64,000 nucleotides of DNA, taken from Ilex aquifolium (taxonomy: Eukaryota > Streptophyta > Magnoliopsida > Aquifoliales > Aquifoliaceae). The notes under the pieces were generated by a model. The model searched no databases, had not been told where the DNA came from, and saw only the letters and a program-made list of their open reading frames with translations. A program made the position numbers and the translations under genes. The stretch is from NCBI GenBank assembly GCA_951799425.1, contig OX637401.1:33281780-33345779 (forward strand), in the 5' to 3' direction. Positions 10,012-24,010 of the stretch are shown piece after piece (the stretch's first letter is position 1; every line of letters begins with the position of its first letter).

Positions 10012-13000
10012 GTTATGTCAGAAATACTAAAGAATGGGAAATTACTTTTTTTTCGTAGTGGAGGGGATGGCCAACTATACCAAACTTCCATCACCATTTC
10101 GAACTTGTTAGAAGATGAATCACCAATTTTGATCTGAATATATTGGTTAGGGTTTCAAGTTCTCATTACAATGCCGCAAGAGTTAGCTCAATCCGAGTTC
10201 GGGAGAAACAGTTATGTCCGATATATTATTTCATTTTAAAGGTGGACTACTTATTACACCAAACTTACGTTACAATAGAGCCCATGCTAGAGGATTTTTC
10301 ATGACTTTTGATGTGAATAAAATGGTTAGGGATTCAAGAATTCTTTACAATGCAGCAAGAATCATCTTAATCAGAGACCGGAGTAAAAAGTTATGTCAGA
10401 AATACTAAAGAATGGGAAATTACTTTTTTTTCCTAGTGGAGGGGAATGGCCAACTATACCAAACTTCCATCACCATTTCGAACTTGTTAGAAGGTGAATC
10501 ACCAATTTTGATCTCAATATATTGGTTAGGGTTTCAAGTTCTCATTACAATGCCGCAAGAGTTAGCTCAATCCGAGTTCGGGAGAAACAGTTATGTCCGA
10601 TATACTATTTCATTTTAAAGGTGGACTACTTATTACACCAAACTTACGTTACAATAGAGCCCATGCTAGAGGATTTTTCATGACTTTTGATGTGAATAAA
10701 ATGGTTAGGGATTCAAGAATTCTTTACAATGCAGCAAGAATCATCTTAATCAGAGACCGGAGTAAAAAGTTATGTCAGAAATACTAAAGAATGGGAAATT
10801 ACTTTTTTTTCCTAGTGGAGGGGAATGGCCAACTATACCAAACTTCCATCACCATTTCGAACTTGTTAGAAGGTGAATCACCAATTTTGATCTCAATATA
10901 TTGGTTAGGGTTTCAAGTTCTCATTACAATGCCGCAAGAGTTAGCTCAATCCGAGTTCGGGAGAAAAAGTTATGTCCGATATACTATTTCATTTTAAAGG
11001 AGGACTACTTATTACACCAAACTTGCGTTACAATAGAGCCCATGCTAGAGGATTTTTCATGACTTTTGATGTGAATAAAATGGTTAGGGATTCAAGAATT
11101 CTTTACAATGCAGCAAGAATCATCTTAATCAGAGACCGGAGTAAAAAGTTATGTCAGAAATACTAAAGAATGGGAAATTACTTTTTTTTCGTAGTGGAGG
11201 GGATGGCCAACTATACCAAACTTCCATCACCATTTCGAACTTGTTAGAAGATGAATCACCAATTTTGATCTCAATATATTGGTTAGGGTTTCAAGTTCTC
11301 ATTACAATGCCGCAAGAGTTAGCTCAATCCGAGTTCGGGAGAAACAGTTATTTCCGATATACTATTTCATTTTAAAGGTGGACTACTTATTACACCAAAC
11401 TTGCGTTACAATAGAGCCCATGCTAGAGGATTTTTCATGACTTTTGATGTGAATAAAATGGTTAGGGATTCAAGAATTCTTTACAATGCAGCAAGAATCA
11501 TCTTAATCAGAGACCGGAGTAAAAAGTTATGTCAGAAATACTAAAGAATGGGAAATTACTTTTTATTCTTAGTGGAGGGGATGGCCAACTATACCAAACT
11601 TCCATCACCATTTCGAACTTGTTAGAAGGTGAATCACCAATTTTGATCTCAATATATTGGTTAGGGTTTCAAGTTCTCATTACAATGCCGCAAGAGTTAG
11701 CTCAATCCGAGTTCGGGAGAAAAAGTTATGTCCGATATACTATTTCATTTTAAAGGAGGACTACTTATTACACCAAACTTGCGTTACAATAGAGCCCATG
11801 CTAGAGGATTTTTCATGACTTTTGATGTGAATAAAATGGTTAGGGATTCAAGAATTCTTTACAATGCAGCAAGAATCATCTTATTTAGAGACCGGAGTAA
11901 AAAGTTATGTCAGAAATACTAAAGAATGGGAAATTACTTTTTTTTCGTAGTGGAGGGGATGGCCAACTATACCAAACTTCCATCACCATTTCGAACTTGT
12001 TAGAAGGTGAATCACCAATTTTGATCTCAATATATTGGTTAGGGTTTCAAGTTCTCATTACAATGCCGCAAGAGTTAGCTCAATCCGAGTTCGGGAGAAA
12101 AAGTTATGTCCGATATACTATTTCATTTTAAAGGAGGACTACTTATTACACCAAACTTGCGTTACAATAGAGCCCATGCTAGAGGATTTTTCATGACTTT
12201 TGATGTGAATAAAATGGTTAGGGATTCAAGAATTCTTTACAATGCAGCAAGAATCATCTTAATCAGAGACCGGAGTAAAAAGTTATGTCAGAAATACTAA
12301 AGAATGGGAAATTACTTTTTATTCATAGTGGAGGGGATGGCCAACTATACCAAACTTCCATCACCATTTCGAACTTGTTAGAAGGTGAATCACCAATTTT
12401 GATCTCAATATATTGGTTAGGGTTTCAAGTTCTCATTACAATGCCGCAAGAGTTAGCTCAATCCGAGTTCGGGAGAAAAAGTTATGTCCGATATACTATT
12501 TCATTTTAAAGGAGGACTACTTATTACACCAAACTTGCGTTACAATAGAGCCCATGCTAGAGGATTTTTCATGACTTTTGATGTGAATAAAATGGTTAGG
12601 GATTCAAGAATTCTTTACAATGCAGCAAGAATCATCTTATTTAGAGACCGGAGTAAAAAGTTATGTCAGAAATACTAAAGAATGGGAAATTACTTTTTTT
12701 TCGTAGTGGAGGGGATGGCCAACTATACCAAACTTCCATCACCATTTCGAACTTGTTAGAAGATGAATCACCAATTTTGATCTCAATATATTGGTTAGGG
12801 TTTCAAGTTCTCATTACAATGCCGCAAGAGTTAGCTCAATCCGAGTTCGGGAGAAACAGTTATGTCCGATATACTATTTCATTTTAAAGGTGGACTACTT
12901 ATTACACCAAACTTACGTTACAATAGAGCCCATGCTAGAGGATTTTTCATGACTTTTGATGTGAATAAAATGGTTAGGGATTCAAGAATTCTTTACAATG

Positions 13001-13415
13001 CAGCAAGAATCATCTTAATCAGAGACCGGAGTAAAAAGTTATGTCAGAAATACTAAAGAATGGGAAATTACTTTTTATTCATAGTGGAGGGGATGGCCAA
13101 CTATACCAAACTTCCATCACCATTTCGAACTTGTTAGAAGGTGAATCACCAATTTTGATCTCAATATATTGGTTAGGGTTTCAAGTTCTCATTACAATGC
13201 CGCAAGAGTTAGCTCAATCCGAGTTCGGGAGAAAAAGTTATGTCCGATATACTATTTCATTTTAAAGGAGGACTACTTATTACACCAAACTTGCGTTACA
13301 ATAGAGCCCATGCTAGAGGATTTTTCATGACTTTTGATGTGAATAAAATGGTTAGGGATTCAAGAATTCTTTACAATGCAGCAAGAATCATCTTATTTAG
13401 AGACCGGAGTAAAAA
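10012..13415 (+). repeat. 9-dimer HOR, full copy (3404 bp)
   Basis: The order is B1 (with tctgaatat at ~10133) and an A with atatatt (~10220), B2 with aaacag, B2, B1, B3 (cttag form) plus A1, mosaic B1, B3 plus A1, then a two-dimer tail (B1/A2, B3/A1) at 12660-13415. The first seven dimers (10012-12659) recur at 15686-18333, an offset of 5674 bp or 15 dimers. The A half at 11347 has a private tatttccg at its start. Confidence 0.85.
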
Positions 13416-15685
13416 GTTATGTCAGAAATACTAAAGAATGGGAAATTACTTTTTTTTCGTAGTGGAGGGGATGGCCAACTATACCAAACTTCCATCACCA
13501 TTTCGAACTTGTTAGAAGATGAATCACCAATTTTGATCTCAATATATTGGTTAGGGTTTCAAGTTCTCATTACAATGCCGCAAGAGTTAGCTCAATCCGA
13601 GTTCGGGAGAAACAGTTATGTCCGATATATTATTTCATTTTAAAGGTGGACTACTTATTACACCAAACTTACGTTACAATAGAGCCCATGCTAGAGGATT
13701 TTTCATGACTTTTGATGTGAATAAAATGGTTAGGGATTCAAGAATTCTTTAAAATGCAGCAAGAATCATCTTAATCAGAGACCGGAGTAAAAAGTTATGT
13801 CAGAAATACTAAAGAATGGGAAATTACTTTTTTTTCCTAGTGGAGGGGAATGGCCAACTATACCAAACTTCCATCACCATTTCGAACTTGTTAGAAGGTG
13901 AATCACCAATTTTGATCTCAATATATTGGTTAGGGTTTCAAGTTCTCATTACAATGCCGCAAGAGTTAGCTCAATCCGAGTTCGGGAGAAACAGTTATGT
14001 CCGATATACTATTTCATTTTAAAGGTGGACTACTTATTACACCAAACTTACGTTACAATAGAGCCCATGCTAGAGGATTTTTCATGACTTTTGATGTGAA
14101 TAAAATGGTTAGGGATTCAAGAATTCTTTACAATGCAGCAAGAATCATCTTAATCAGAGACCGGAGTAAAAAGTTATGTCAGAAATACTAAAGAATGGGA
14201 AATTACTTTTTTTTCCTAGTGGAGGGGAATGGCCAACTATACCAAACTTCCATCACCATTTCGAACTTGTTAGAAGGTGAATCACCAATTTTGATCTCAA
14301 TATATTGGTTAGGGTTTCAAGTTCTCATTACAATGCCGCAAGAGTTAGCTCAATCCGAGTTCGGGAGAAAAAGTTATGTCCGATATACTATTTCATTTTA
14401 AAGGAGGACTACTTATTACACCAAACTTGCGTTACAATAGAGCCCATGCTAGAGGATTTTTCATGACTTTTGATGTGAATAAAATGGTTAGGGATTCAAG
14501 AATTCTTTACAATGCAGCAAGAATCATCTTAATCAGAGACCGGAGTAAAAAGTTATGTCAGAAATACTAAAGAATGGGAAATTACTTTTTTTTCGTAGTG
14601 GAGGGGATGGCCAACTATACCAAACTTCCATCACCATTTCGAACTTGTTAGAAGATGAATCACCAATTTTGATCTCAATATATTGGTTAGGGTTTCAAGT
14701 TCTCATTACAATGCCGCAAGAGTTAGCTCAATCCGAGTTCGGGAGAAACAGTTATGTCCGATATACTATTTCATTTTAAAGGAGGACTACTTATTACACC
14801 AAACTTGCGTTACAATAGAGCCCATGCTAGAGGATTTTTCATGACTTTTGATGTGAATAAAATGGTTAGGGATTCAAGAATTCTTTACAATGCAGCAAGA
14901 ATCATCTTATTTAGAGACCGGAGTAAAAAGTTATGTCAGAAATACTAAAGAATGGGAAATTACTTTTTTTTCGTAGTGGAGGGGATGGCCAACTATACCA
15001 AACTTCCATCACCATTTCGAACTTGTTAGAAGATGAATCACCAATTTTGATCTCAATATATTGGTTAGGGTTTCAAGTTCTCATTACAATGCCGCAAGAG
15101 TTAGCTCAATCCGAGTTCGGGAGAAACAGTTATGTCCGATATACTATTTCATTTTAAAGGTGGACTACTTATTACACCAAACTTACGTTACAATAGAGCC
15201 CATGCTAGAGGATTTTTCATGACTTTTGATGTGAATAAAATGGTTAGGGATTCAAGAATTCTTTACAATGCAGCAAGAATCATCTTAATCAGAGACCGGA
15301 GTAAAAAGTTATGTCAGAAATACTAAAGAATGGGAAATTACTTTTTATTCATAGTGGAGGGGATGGCCAACTATACCAAACTTCCATCACCATTTCGAAC
15401 TTGTTAGAAGGTGAATCACCAATTTTGATCTCAATATATTGGTTAGGGTTTCAAGTTCTCATTACAATGCCGCAAGAGTTAGCTCAATCCGAGTTCGGGA
15501 GAAAAAGTTATGTCCGATATACTATTTCATTTTAAAGGAGGACTACTTATTACACCAAACTTGCGTTACAATAGAGCCCATGCTAGAGGATTTTTCATGA
15601 CTTTTGATGTGAATAAAATGGTTAGGGATTCAAGAATTCTTTACAATGCAGCAAGAATCATCTTATTTAGAGACCGGAGTAAAAA
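13416..15685 (+). repeat. Shortened copy of the 9-dimer HOR (6 dimers, 2270 bp)
   Basis: It opens with the same first dimers as 10012 (atatatt at ~13626; a private ctttaaaatg at ~13747), then jumps from the B1 of dimer 4 into a chimeric A1 half at 14751, and resumes with the two-dimer tail at 14930-15685. Three dimers are missing relative to the 9-dimer order. The 2270-bp period repeats forward into 15686 onward, which also carries the ctttaaaatg variant at ~16017. Confidence 0.85.
14751..14929 (+). repeat. Chimeric A monomer marking a three-dimer deletion
   Basis: Upstream, the B half ends in aaacag (C at 14749), which elsewhere in the left half of the window is followed by an A half with ggtgg. 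Here the A half has ggagg (A at 14783), ttgcg and tatttagag, as in the A1 that follows B3. The sequence switches source between 14749 and 14783. The product is what unequal exchange between the A halves equivalent to 11347 and 12481 would give. Confidence 0.78.
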
Positions 15686-18333
15686 GTTATGTCAGAAATA
15701 CTAAAGAATGGGAAATTACTTTTTTTTCGTAGTGGAGGGGATGGCCAACTATACCAAACTTCCATCACCATTTCGAACTTGTTAGAAGATGAATCACCAA
15801 TTTTGATCTCAATATATTGGTTAGGGTTTCAAGTTCTCATTACAATGCCGCAAGAGTTAGCTCAATCCGAGTTCGGGAGAAACAGTTATGTCCGATATAT
15901 TATTTCATTTTAAAGGTGGACTACTTATTACACCAAACTTACGTTACAATAGAGCCCATGCTAGAGGATTTTTCATGACTTTTGATGTGAATAAAATGGT
16001 TAGGGATTCAAGAATTCTTTAAAATGCAGCAAGAATCATCTTAATCAGAGACCGGAGTAAAAAGTTATGTCAGAAATACTAAAGAATGGGAAATTACTTT
16101 TTTTTCCTAGTGGAGGGGAATGGCCAACTATACCAAACTTCCATCACCATTTCGAACTTGTTAGAAGGTGAATCACCAATTTTGATCTCAATATATTGGT
16201 TAGGGTTTCAAGTTCTCATTACAATGCCGCAAGAGTTAGCTCAATCCGAGTTCGGGAGAAACAGTTATGTCCGATATACTATTTCATTTTAAAGGTGGAC
16301 TACTTATTACACCAAACTTACGTTACAATAGAGCCCATGCTAGAGGATTTTTCATGACTTTTGATGTGAATAAAATGGTTAGGGATTCAAGAATTCTTTA
16401 CAATGCAGCAAGAATCATCTTAATCAGAGACCGGAGTAAAAAGTTATGTCAGAAATACTAAAGAATGGGAAATTACTTTTTTTTCCTAGTGGAGGGGAAT
16501 GGCCAACTATACCAAACTTCCATCACCATTTCGAACTTGTTAGAAGGTGAATCACCAATTTTGATCTCAATATATTGGTTAGGGTTTCAAGTTCTCATTA
16601 CAATGCCGCAAGAGTTAGCTCAATCCGAGTTCGGGAGAAAAAGTTATGTCCGATATACTATTTCATTTTAAAGGAGGACTACTTATTACACCAAACTTGC
16701 GTTACAATAGAGCCCATGCTAGAGGATTTTTCATGACTTTTGATGTGAATAAAATGGTTAGGGATTCAAGAATTCTTTACAATGCAGCAAGAATCATCTT
16801 AATCAGAGACCGGAGTAAAAAGTTATGTCAGAAATACTAAAGAATGGGAAATTACTTTTTTTTCGTAGTGGAGGGGATGGCCAACTATACCAAACTTCCA
16901 TCACCATTTCGAACTTGTTAGAAGATGAATCACCAATTTTGATCTCAATATATTGGTTAGGGTTTCAAGTTCTCATTACAATGCCGCAAGAGTTAGCTCA
17001 ATCCGAGTTCGGGAGAAACAGTTATGTCCGATATACTATTTCATTTTAAAGGTGGACTACTTATTACACCAAACTTGCGTTACAATAGAGCCCATGCTAG
17101 AGGATTTTTCATGACTTTTGATGTGAATAAAATGGTTAGGGATTCAAGAATTCTTTACAATGCAGCAAGAATCATCTTAATCAGAGACCGGAGTAAAAAG
17201 TTATGTCAGAAATACTAAAGAATGGGAAATTACTTTTTATTCTTAGTGGAGGGGATGGCCAACTATACCAAACTTCCATCACCATTTCGAACTTGTTAGA
17301 AGGTGAATCACCAATTTTGATCTCAATATATTGGTTAGGGTTTCAAGTTCTCATTACAATGCCGCAAGAGTTAGCTCAATCCGAGTTCGGGAGAAAAAGT
17401 TATGTCCGATATACTATTTCATTTTAAAGGAGGACTACTTATTACACCAAACTTGCGTTACAATAGAGCCCATGCTAGAGGATTTTTCATGACTTTTGAT
17501 GTGAATAAAATGGTTAGGGATTCAAGAATTCTTTACAATGCAGCAAGAATCATCTTATTTAGAGACCGGAGTAAAAAGTTATGTCAGAAATACTAAAGAA
17601 TGGGAAATTACTTTTTTTTCGTAGTGGAGGGGATGGCCAACTATACCAAACTTCCATCACCATTTCGAACTTGTTAGAAGGTGAATCACCAATTTTGATC
17701 TCAATATATTGGTTAGGGTTTCAAGTTCTCATTACAATGCCGCAAGAGTTAGCTCAATCCGAGTTCGGGAGAAAAAGTTATGTCCGATATACTATTTCAT
17801 TTTAAAGGAGGACTACTTATTACACCAAACTTGCGTTACAATAGAGCCCATGCTAGAGGATTTTTCATGACTTTTGATGTGAATAAAATGGTTAGGGATT
17901 CAAGAATTCTTTACAATGCAGCAAGAATCATCTTAATCAGAGACCGGAGTAAAAAGTTATGTCAGAAATACTAAAGAATGGGAAATTACTTTTTATTCAT
18001 AGTGGAGGGGATGGCCAACTATACCAAACTTCCATCACCATTTCGAACTTGTTAGAAGGTGAATCACCAATTTTGATCTCAATATATTGGTTAGGGTTTC
18101 AAGTTCTCATTACAATGCCGCAAGAGTTAGCTCAATCCGAGTTCGGGAGAAAAAGTTATGTCCGATATACTATTTCATTTTAAAGGAGGACTACTTATTA
18201 CACCAAACTTGCGTTACAATAGAGCCCATGCTTGAGGATTTTTCATGACTTTTGATGTGAATAAAATGGTTAGGGATTCAAGAATTCTTTACAATGCAGC
18301 AAGAATCATCTTATTTAGAGACCGGAGTAAAAA
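15686..18333 (+). repeat. 7-dimer segment, second copy of 10012-12659 (2648 bp)
   Basis: Subtypes match 10012-12659 dimer for dimer: B1 with atatatt A, B2 with aaacag, B2, B1, B3 (cttag) plus A1, mosaic B1, B3 plus A1. It shares ctttaaaatg with 13416-15685 rather than with 10012, so it is closer to the shortened copy in that part. The last A half (18155-18333) has a private catgcttgag. Confidence 0.85.
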
Positions 18334-19847
18334 GTTATGTCAGAAATACTAAAGAATGGGAAATTACTTTTTTTTCGTAGTGGAGGGGATGGCCAACTAT
18401 ACCAAACTTCCATCACCATTTCGAACTTGTTAGAAGATGAATCACCAATTTTGATCTCAATATATTGGTTAGGGTTTCAAGTTCTCATTACAATGCCGCA
18501 AGAGTTAGCTCAATCCGAGTTCGGGAGAAACAGTTATGTCCGATATACTATTTCATTTTAAAGGTGGACTACTTATTACACCAAACTTACGTTACAATAG
18601 AGCCCATGTTAGAGGATTTTTCATGACTTTTGATGTGAATAAAATGGTTAGGGATTCAAGAATTCTTTACAATGCAGCAAGAATCATCTTAATCAGAGAC
18701 CGGAGTAAAAAGTTATGTCAGAAATACTAAAGAATGGGAAATTACTTTTTTTTCCTAGTGGAGGGGAATGGCCAACTATACCAAACTTCCATCACCATTT
18801 CGAACTTGTTAGAAGGTGAATCACCAATTTTGATCTCAATATATTGGTTAGGGTTTCAAGTTCTCATTACAATGCCGCAAGAGTTAGCTCAATCCGAGTT
18901 CGGGAGAAAAAGTTATGTCCGATATACTATTTCATTTTAAAGGAGGACTACTTATTACACCAAACTTGCGTTACAATAGAGCCCATGCTAGAGGATTTTT
19001 CATGACTTTTGATGTGAATAAAATGGTTAGGGATTCAAGAATTCTTTACAATGCAGCAAGAATCATCTTAATCAGAGACCGGAGTAAAAAGTTATGTCAG
19101 AAATACTAAAGAATGGGAAATTACTTTTTTTTCGTAGTGGAGGGGATGGCCAACTATACCAAACTTCCATCACCATTTCGAACTTGTTAGAAGATGAATC
19201 ACCAATTTTGATCTCAATATATTGGTTAGGGTTTCAAGTTCTCATTACAATGCCGCAAGAGTTAGCTCAATCCGAGTTCGGGAGAAACAGTTATGTCCGA
19301 TATACTATTTCATTTTAAAGGTGGACTACTTATTACACCAAACTTGCGTTACAATAGAGCCCATGCTAGAGGATTTTTCATGACTTTTGATGTGAATAAA
19401 ATGGTTAGGGATTCAAGAATTCTTTACAATGCAGCAAGAATCATCTTAATCAGAGACCGGAGTAAAAAGTTATGTCAGAAATACTAAAGAATGGGAAATT
19501 ACTTTTTTTTCCTAGTGGAGGGGAATGGCCAACTATACCAAACTTCCATCACCATTTCGAACTTGTTAGAAGGTGAATCACCAATTTTGATCTCAATATA
19601 TTGGTTAGGGTTTCAAGTTCTCATTACAATGCCGCAAGAGTTAGCTCAATCCGAGTTCGGGAGAAAAAGTTATGTCCGATATACTATTTCATTTTAAAGG
19701 AGGACTACTTATTACACCAAACTTGCGTTACAATAGAGCCCATGCTAGAGGATTTTTCATGACTTTTGATGTGAATAAAATGGTTAGGGATTCAAGAATT
19801 CTTTACAATGCAGCAAGAATCATCTTATTTAGAGACCGGAGTAAAAA
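18334..19847 (+). repeat. 4-dimer HOR, copy 1 (1514 bp)
   Basis: The order is B1-A2(ttacg), B2-A2, B1-A2(ttgcg), B2-A1. Alternating 378- and 379-bp dimers give 1514 bp. A private change, catgttag for catgctag, sits at ~18607. This copy starts a run of three direct tandem copies. Confidence 0.9.
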
Positions 19848-21361
19848 GTTATGTCAGAAATACTAAAGAATGGGAAATTACTTTTTTTTCGTAGTGGAGG
19901 GGATGGCCAACTATACCAAACTTCCATCACCATTTCGAACTTGTTAGAAGATGAATCACCAATTTTGATCTCAATATATTGGTTAGGGTTTCAAGTTCTC
20001 ATTACAATGCCGCAAGAGTTAGCTCAATCCGAGTTCGGGAGAAACAGTTATGTCCGATATACTATTTCATTTTAAAGGTGGACTACTTATTACACCAAAC
20101 TTACGTTACAATAGAGCCCATGCTAGAGGATTTTTCATGACTTTTGATGTGAATAAAATGGTTAGGGATTCAAGAATTCTTTACAATGCAGCAAGAATCA
20201 TCTTAATCAGAGACCGGAGTAAAAAGTTATGTCAGAAATACTAAAGAATGGGAAATTACTTTTTTTTCCTAGTGGAGGGGAATGGCCAACTATACCAAAC
20301 TTCCATCACCATTTCGAACTTGTTAGAAGGTGAATCACCAATTTTGATCTCAATATATTGGTTAGGGTTTCAAGTTCTCATTACAATGCCGCAAGAGTTA
20401 GCTCAATCCGAGTTCGGGAGAAAAAGTTATGTCCGATATACTATTTCATTTTAAAGGAGGACTACTTATTACACCAAACTTGCGTTACAATAGAGCCCAT
20501 GCTAGAGGATTTTTCATGACTTTTGATGTGAATAAAATGGTTAGGGATTCAAGAATTCTTTACAATGCAGCAAGAATCATCTTAATCAGAGACCGGAGTA
20601 AAAAGTTATGTCAGAAATACTAAAGAATGGGAAATTACTTTTTTTTCGTAGTGGAGGGGATGGCCAACTATACCAAACTTCCATCACCATTTCGAACTTG
20701 TTAGAAGATGAATCACCAATTTTGATCTCAATATATTGGTTAGGGTTTCAAGTTCTCATTACAATGCCGCAAGAGTTAGCTCAATCCGAGTTCGGGAGAA
20801 ACAGTTATGTCCGATATACTATTTCATTTTAAAGGTGGACTACTTATTACACCAAACTTGCGTTACAATAGAGCCCATGCTAGAGGATTTTTCATGACTT
20901 TTGATGTGAATAAAATGGTTAGGGATTCAAGAATTCTTTACAATGCAGCAAGAATCATCTTAATCAGAGACCGGAGTAAAAAGTTATGTCAGAAATACTA
21001 AAGAATGGGAAATTACTTTTTTTTCCTAGTGGAGGGGAATGGCCAACTATACCAAACTTCCATCACCATTTCGAACTTGTTAGAAGGTGAATCACCAATT
21101 TTGATCTCAATATATTGGTTAGGGTTTCAAGTTCTCATTACAATGCCGCAAGAGTTAGCTCAATCCGAGTTCGGGAGAAAAAGTTATGTCCGATATACTA
21201 TTTCATTTTAAAGGAGGACTACTTATTACACCAAACTTGCGTTACAATAGAGCCCATGCTAGAGGATTTTTCATGACTTTTGATGTGAATAAAATGGTTA
21301 GGGATTCAAGAATTCTTTACAATGCAGCAAGAATCATCTTATTTAGAGACCGGAGTAAAAA
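19848..21361 (+). repeat. 4-dimer HOR, copy 2 (1514 bp)
   Basis: It has the same subtype order as the preceding copy, with ttacg only in the first A half (~20102) and A1 only in the last. The catgctag form is restored. No other private marks were noticed. Confidence 0.9.
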
Positions 21362-22875
21362 GTTATGTCAGAAATACTAAAGAATGGGAAATTACTTTTT
21401 TTTCGTAGTGGAGGGGATGGCCAACTATACCAAACTTCCATCACCATTTCGAACTTGTTAGAAGATGAATCACCAATTTTGATCTCAATATATTGGTTAG
21501 GGTTTCAAGTTCTCATTACAATGCCGCAAGAGTTAGCTCAATCCGAGTTCGGGAGAAACAGTTATGTCCGATATACTATTTCATTTTAAAGGTGGACTAC
21601 TTATTACACCAAACTTACGTTACAATAGAGCCCATGCTAGAGGATTTTTCATGACTTTTGATGTGAATAAAATGGTTAGGGATTCAAGAATTCTTTACAA
21701 TGCAGCAAGAATCATCTTAATCAGAGACCGGAGTAAAAAGTTATGTCAGAAATACTAAAGAATGGGAAATTACTTTTTTTTCCTAGTGGAGGGGAATGGC
21801 CAACTATACCAAACTTCCATCACCATTTCGAACTTGTTAGAAGGTGAATCACCAATTTTGATCTCAATATATTGGTTAGGGTTTCAAGTTCTCATTACAA
21901 TGCCGCAAGAGTTAGCTCAATCCGAGTTCGGGAGAAAAAGTTATGTCCGATATACTATTTCATTTTAAAGGAGGACTACTTATTACACCAAACTTGCGTT
22001 ACAATAGAGCCCATGCTAGAGGATTTTTCATGACTTTTGATGTGAATAAAATGGTTAGGGATTCAAGAATTCTTTACAATGCAGCAAGAATCATCTTAAT
22101 CAGAGACCGGAGTAAAAAGTTATGTCAGAAATACTAAAGAATGGGAAATTACTTTTTTTTCGTAGTGGAGGGGATGGCCAACTATACCAAACTTCCATCA
22201 CCATTTCGAACTTGTTAGAAGATGAATCACCAATTTTGATCTCAATATATTGGTTAGGGTTTCAAGTTCTCATTACAATGCCGCAAGAGTTAGCTCAATC
22301 CGAGTTCGGGAGAAACAGTTATGTCCGATATACTATTTCATTTTAAAGGTGGACTACTTATTACACCAAACTTGCGTTACAATAGAGCCCATGCTAGAGG
22401 ATTTTTCATGACTTTTGATGTGAATAAAATGGTTAGGGATTCAAGAATTCTTTACAATGCAGCAAGAATCATCTTAATCAGAGACCGGAGTAAAAAGTTA
22501 TGTCAGAAATACTAAAGAATGGGAAATTACTTTTTTTTCCTAGTGGAGGGGAATGGCCAACTATACCAAACATCCATCACCATTTCGAACTTGTTAGAAG
22601 GTGAATCACCAATTTTGATCTCAATATATTGGTTAGGGTTTCAAGTTCTCATTACAATGCCGCAAGAGTTAGCTCAATCCGAGTTCGGGAGAAAAAGTTA
22701 TGTCCGACATACTATTTCATTTTAAAGGAGGACTACTTATTACACCAAACTTGCGTTACAATAGAGCCCATGCTAGAGGATTTTTCATGACTTTTGATGT
22801 GAATAAAATGGTTAGGGATTCAAGAATTCTTTACAATGCAGCAAGAATCATCTTATTTAGAGACCGGAGTAAAAA
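21362..22875 (+). repeat. 4-dimer HOR, copy 3 (1514 bp)
   Basis: It has the same subtype order as the two copies before it. The last B2 half carries aacatcc (~22570) and a gtccgacat junction (~22705), two variants also seen together in the 9-dimer HOR near 33160-33310. The final unit may have been touched by exchange with that family. Confidence 0.88.
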
Positions 22876-24010
22876 GTTATGTCAGAAATACTAAAGAATG
22901 GGAAATTACTTTTTTTTCGTAGTGGAGGGGATGGCCAACTATACCAAACTTCCATCACCATTTCGAACTTGTTAGAAGATGAATCACCAATTTTGATCTC
23001 AATATATTGGTTAGGGTTTCAAGTTCTCATTACAATGCCGCAAGAGTTAGCTCAATCCGAGTTCGGGAGAAACAGTTATGTCCGATATACTATTTCATTT
23101 TAAAGGTGGACTACTTATTACACCAAACTTGCGTTACAATAGAGCCCATGCTAGAGGATTTTTCATGACTTTTGATGTGAATAAAATGGTTAGGGATTCA
23201 AGAATTCTTTACAATGCAGCAAGAATCATCTTAATCAGAGACCGGAGTAAAAAGTTATGTCAGAAATACTAAAGAATGGGAAATTACTTTTTTTTCCTAG
23301 TGGAGGGGAATGGCCAACTATACCAAACTTCCATCACCATTTCGAACTTGTTAGAAGGTGAATCACCAATTTTGATCTCAATATATTGGTTAGGGTTTCA
23401 AGTTCTCATTACAATGCCGCAAGAGTTAGCTCAATCCGAGTTCGGGAGAAAAAGTTATGTCCGATATACTATTTCATTTTAAAGGAGGACTACTTATTAC
23501 ACCAAACTTGCGTTACAATAGAGCCCATGCTAGAGGATTTTTCATGACTTTTGATGTGAATAAAATGGTTAGGGATTCAAGAATTCTTTACAATGCAGCA
23601 AGAATCATCTTAATCAGAGGCCGGAGTAAAAAGTTATGTCAGAAATACTAAAGAATGGGAAATTACTTTTTATTCTTAGTGGAGGGGATGGCCAACTATA
23701 CCAAACTTCCATCACCATTTCGAACTTGTTAGAAGGTGAATCACCAATTTTGATCTCAATATATTGGTTAGGGTATCAAGTTCTCATTACAATGCCGCAA
23801 GAGTTAGCTCAATCCGAGTTCGGGAGAAAAAGTTATGTCCGATATACTATTTCATTTTAAAGGAGGACTACTTATTACACCAAACTTGCGTTACAATAGA
23901 GCCCATGCTAGAGGATTTTTCATGACTTTTGATGTGAATAAAATGGTTAGGGATTCAAGAATTCTTTACAATGCAGCAAGAATCATCTTATTTAGAGACC
24001 GGAGTAAAAA
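22876..24010 (+). repeat. 3-dimer HOR, copy 1 (1135 bp)
   Basis: The order is B1-A2, B2-A2 with private agaggccgg (~23618), then B3 (cttag form) with private gggtatcaag (~23771) and A1. The same two private marks recur 1135 bp downstream. Confidence 0.9.
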
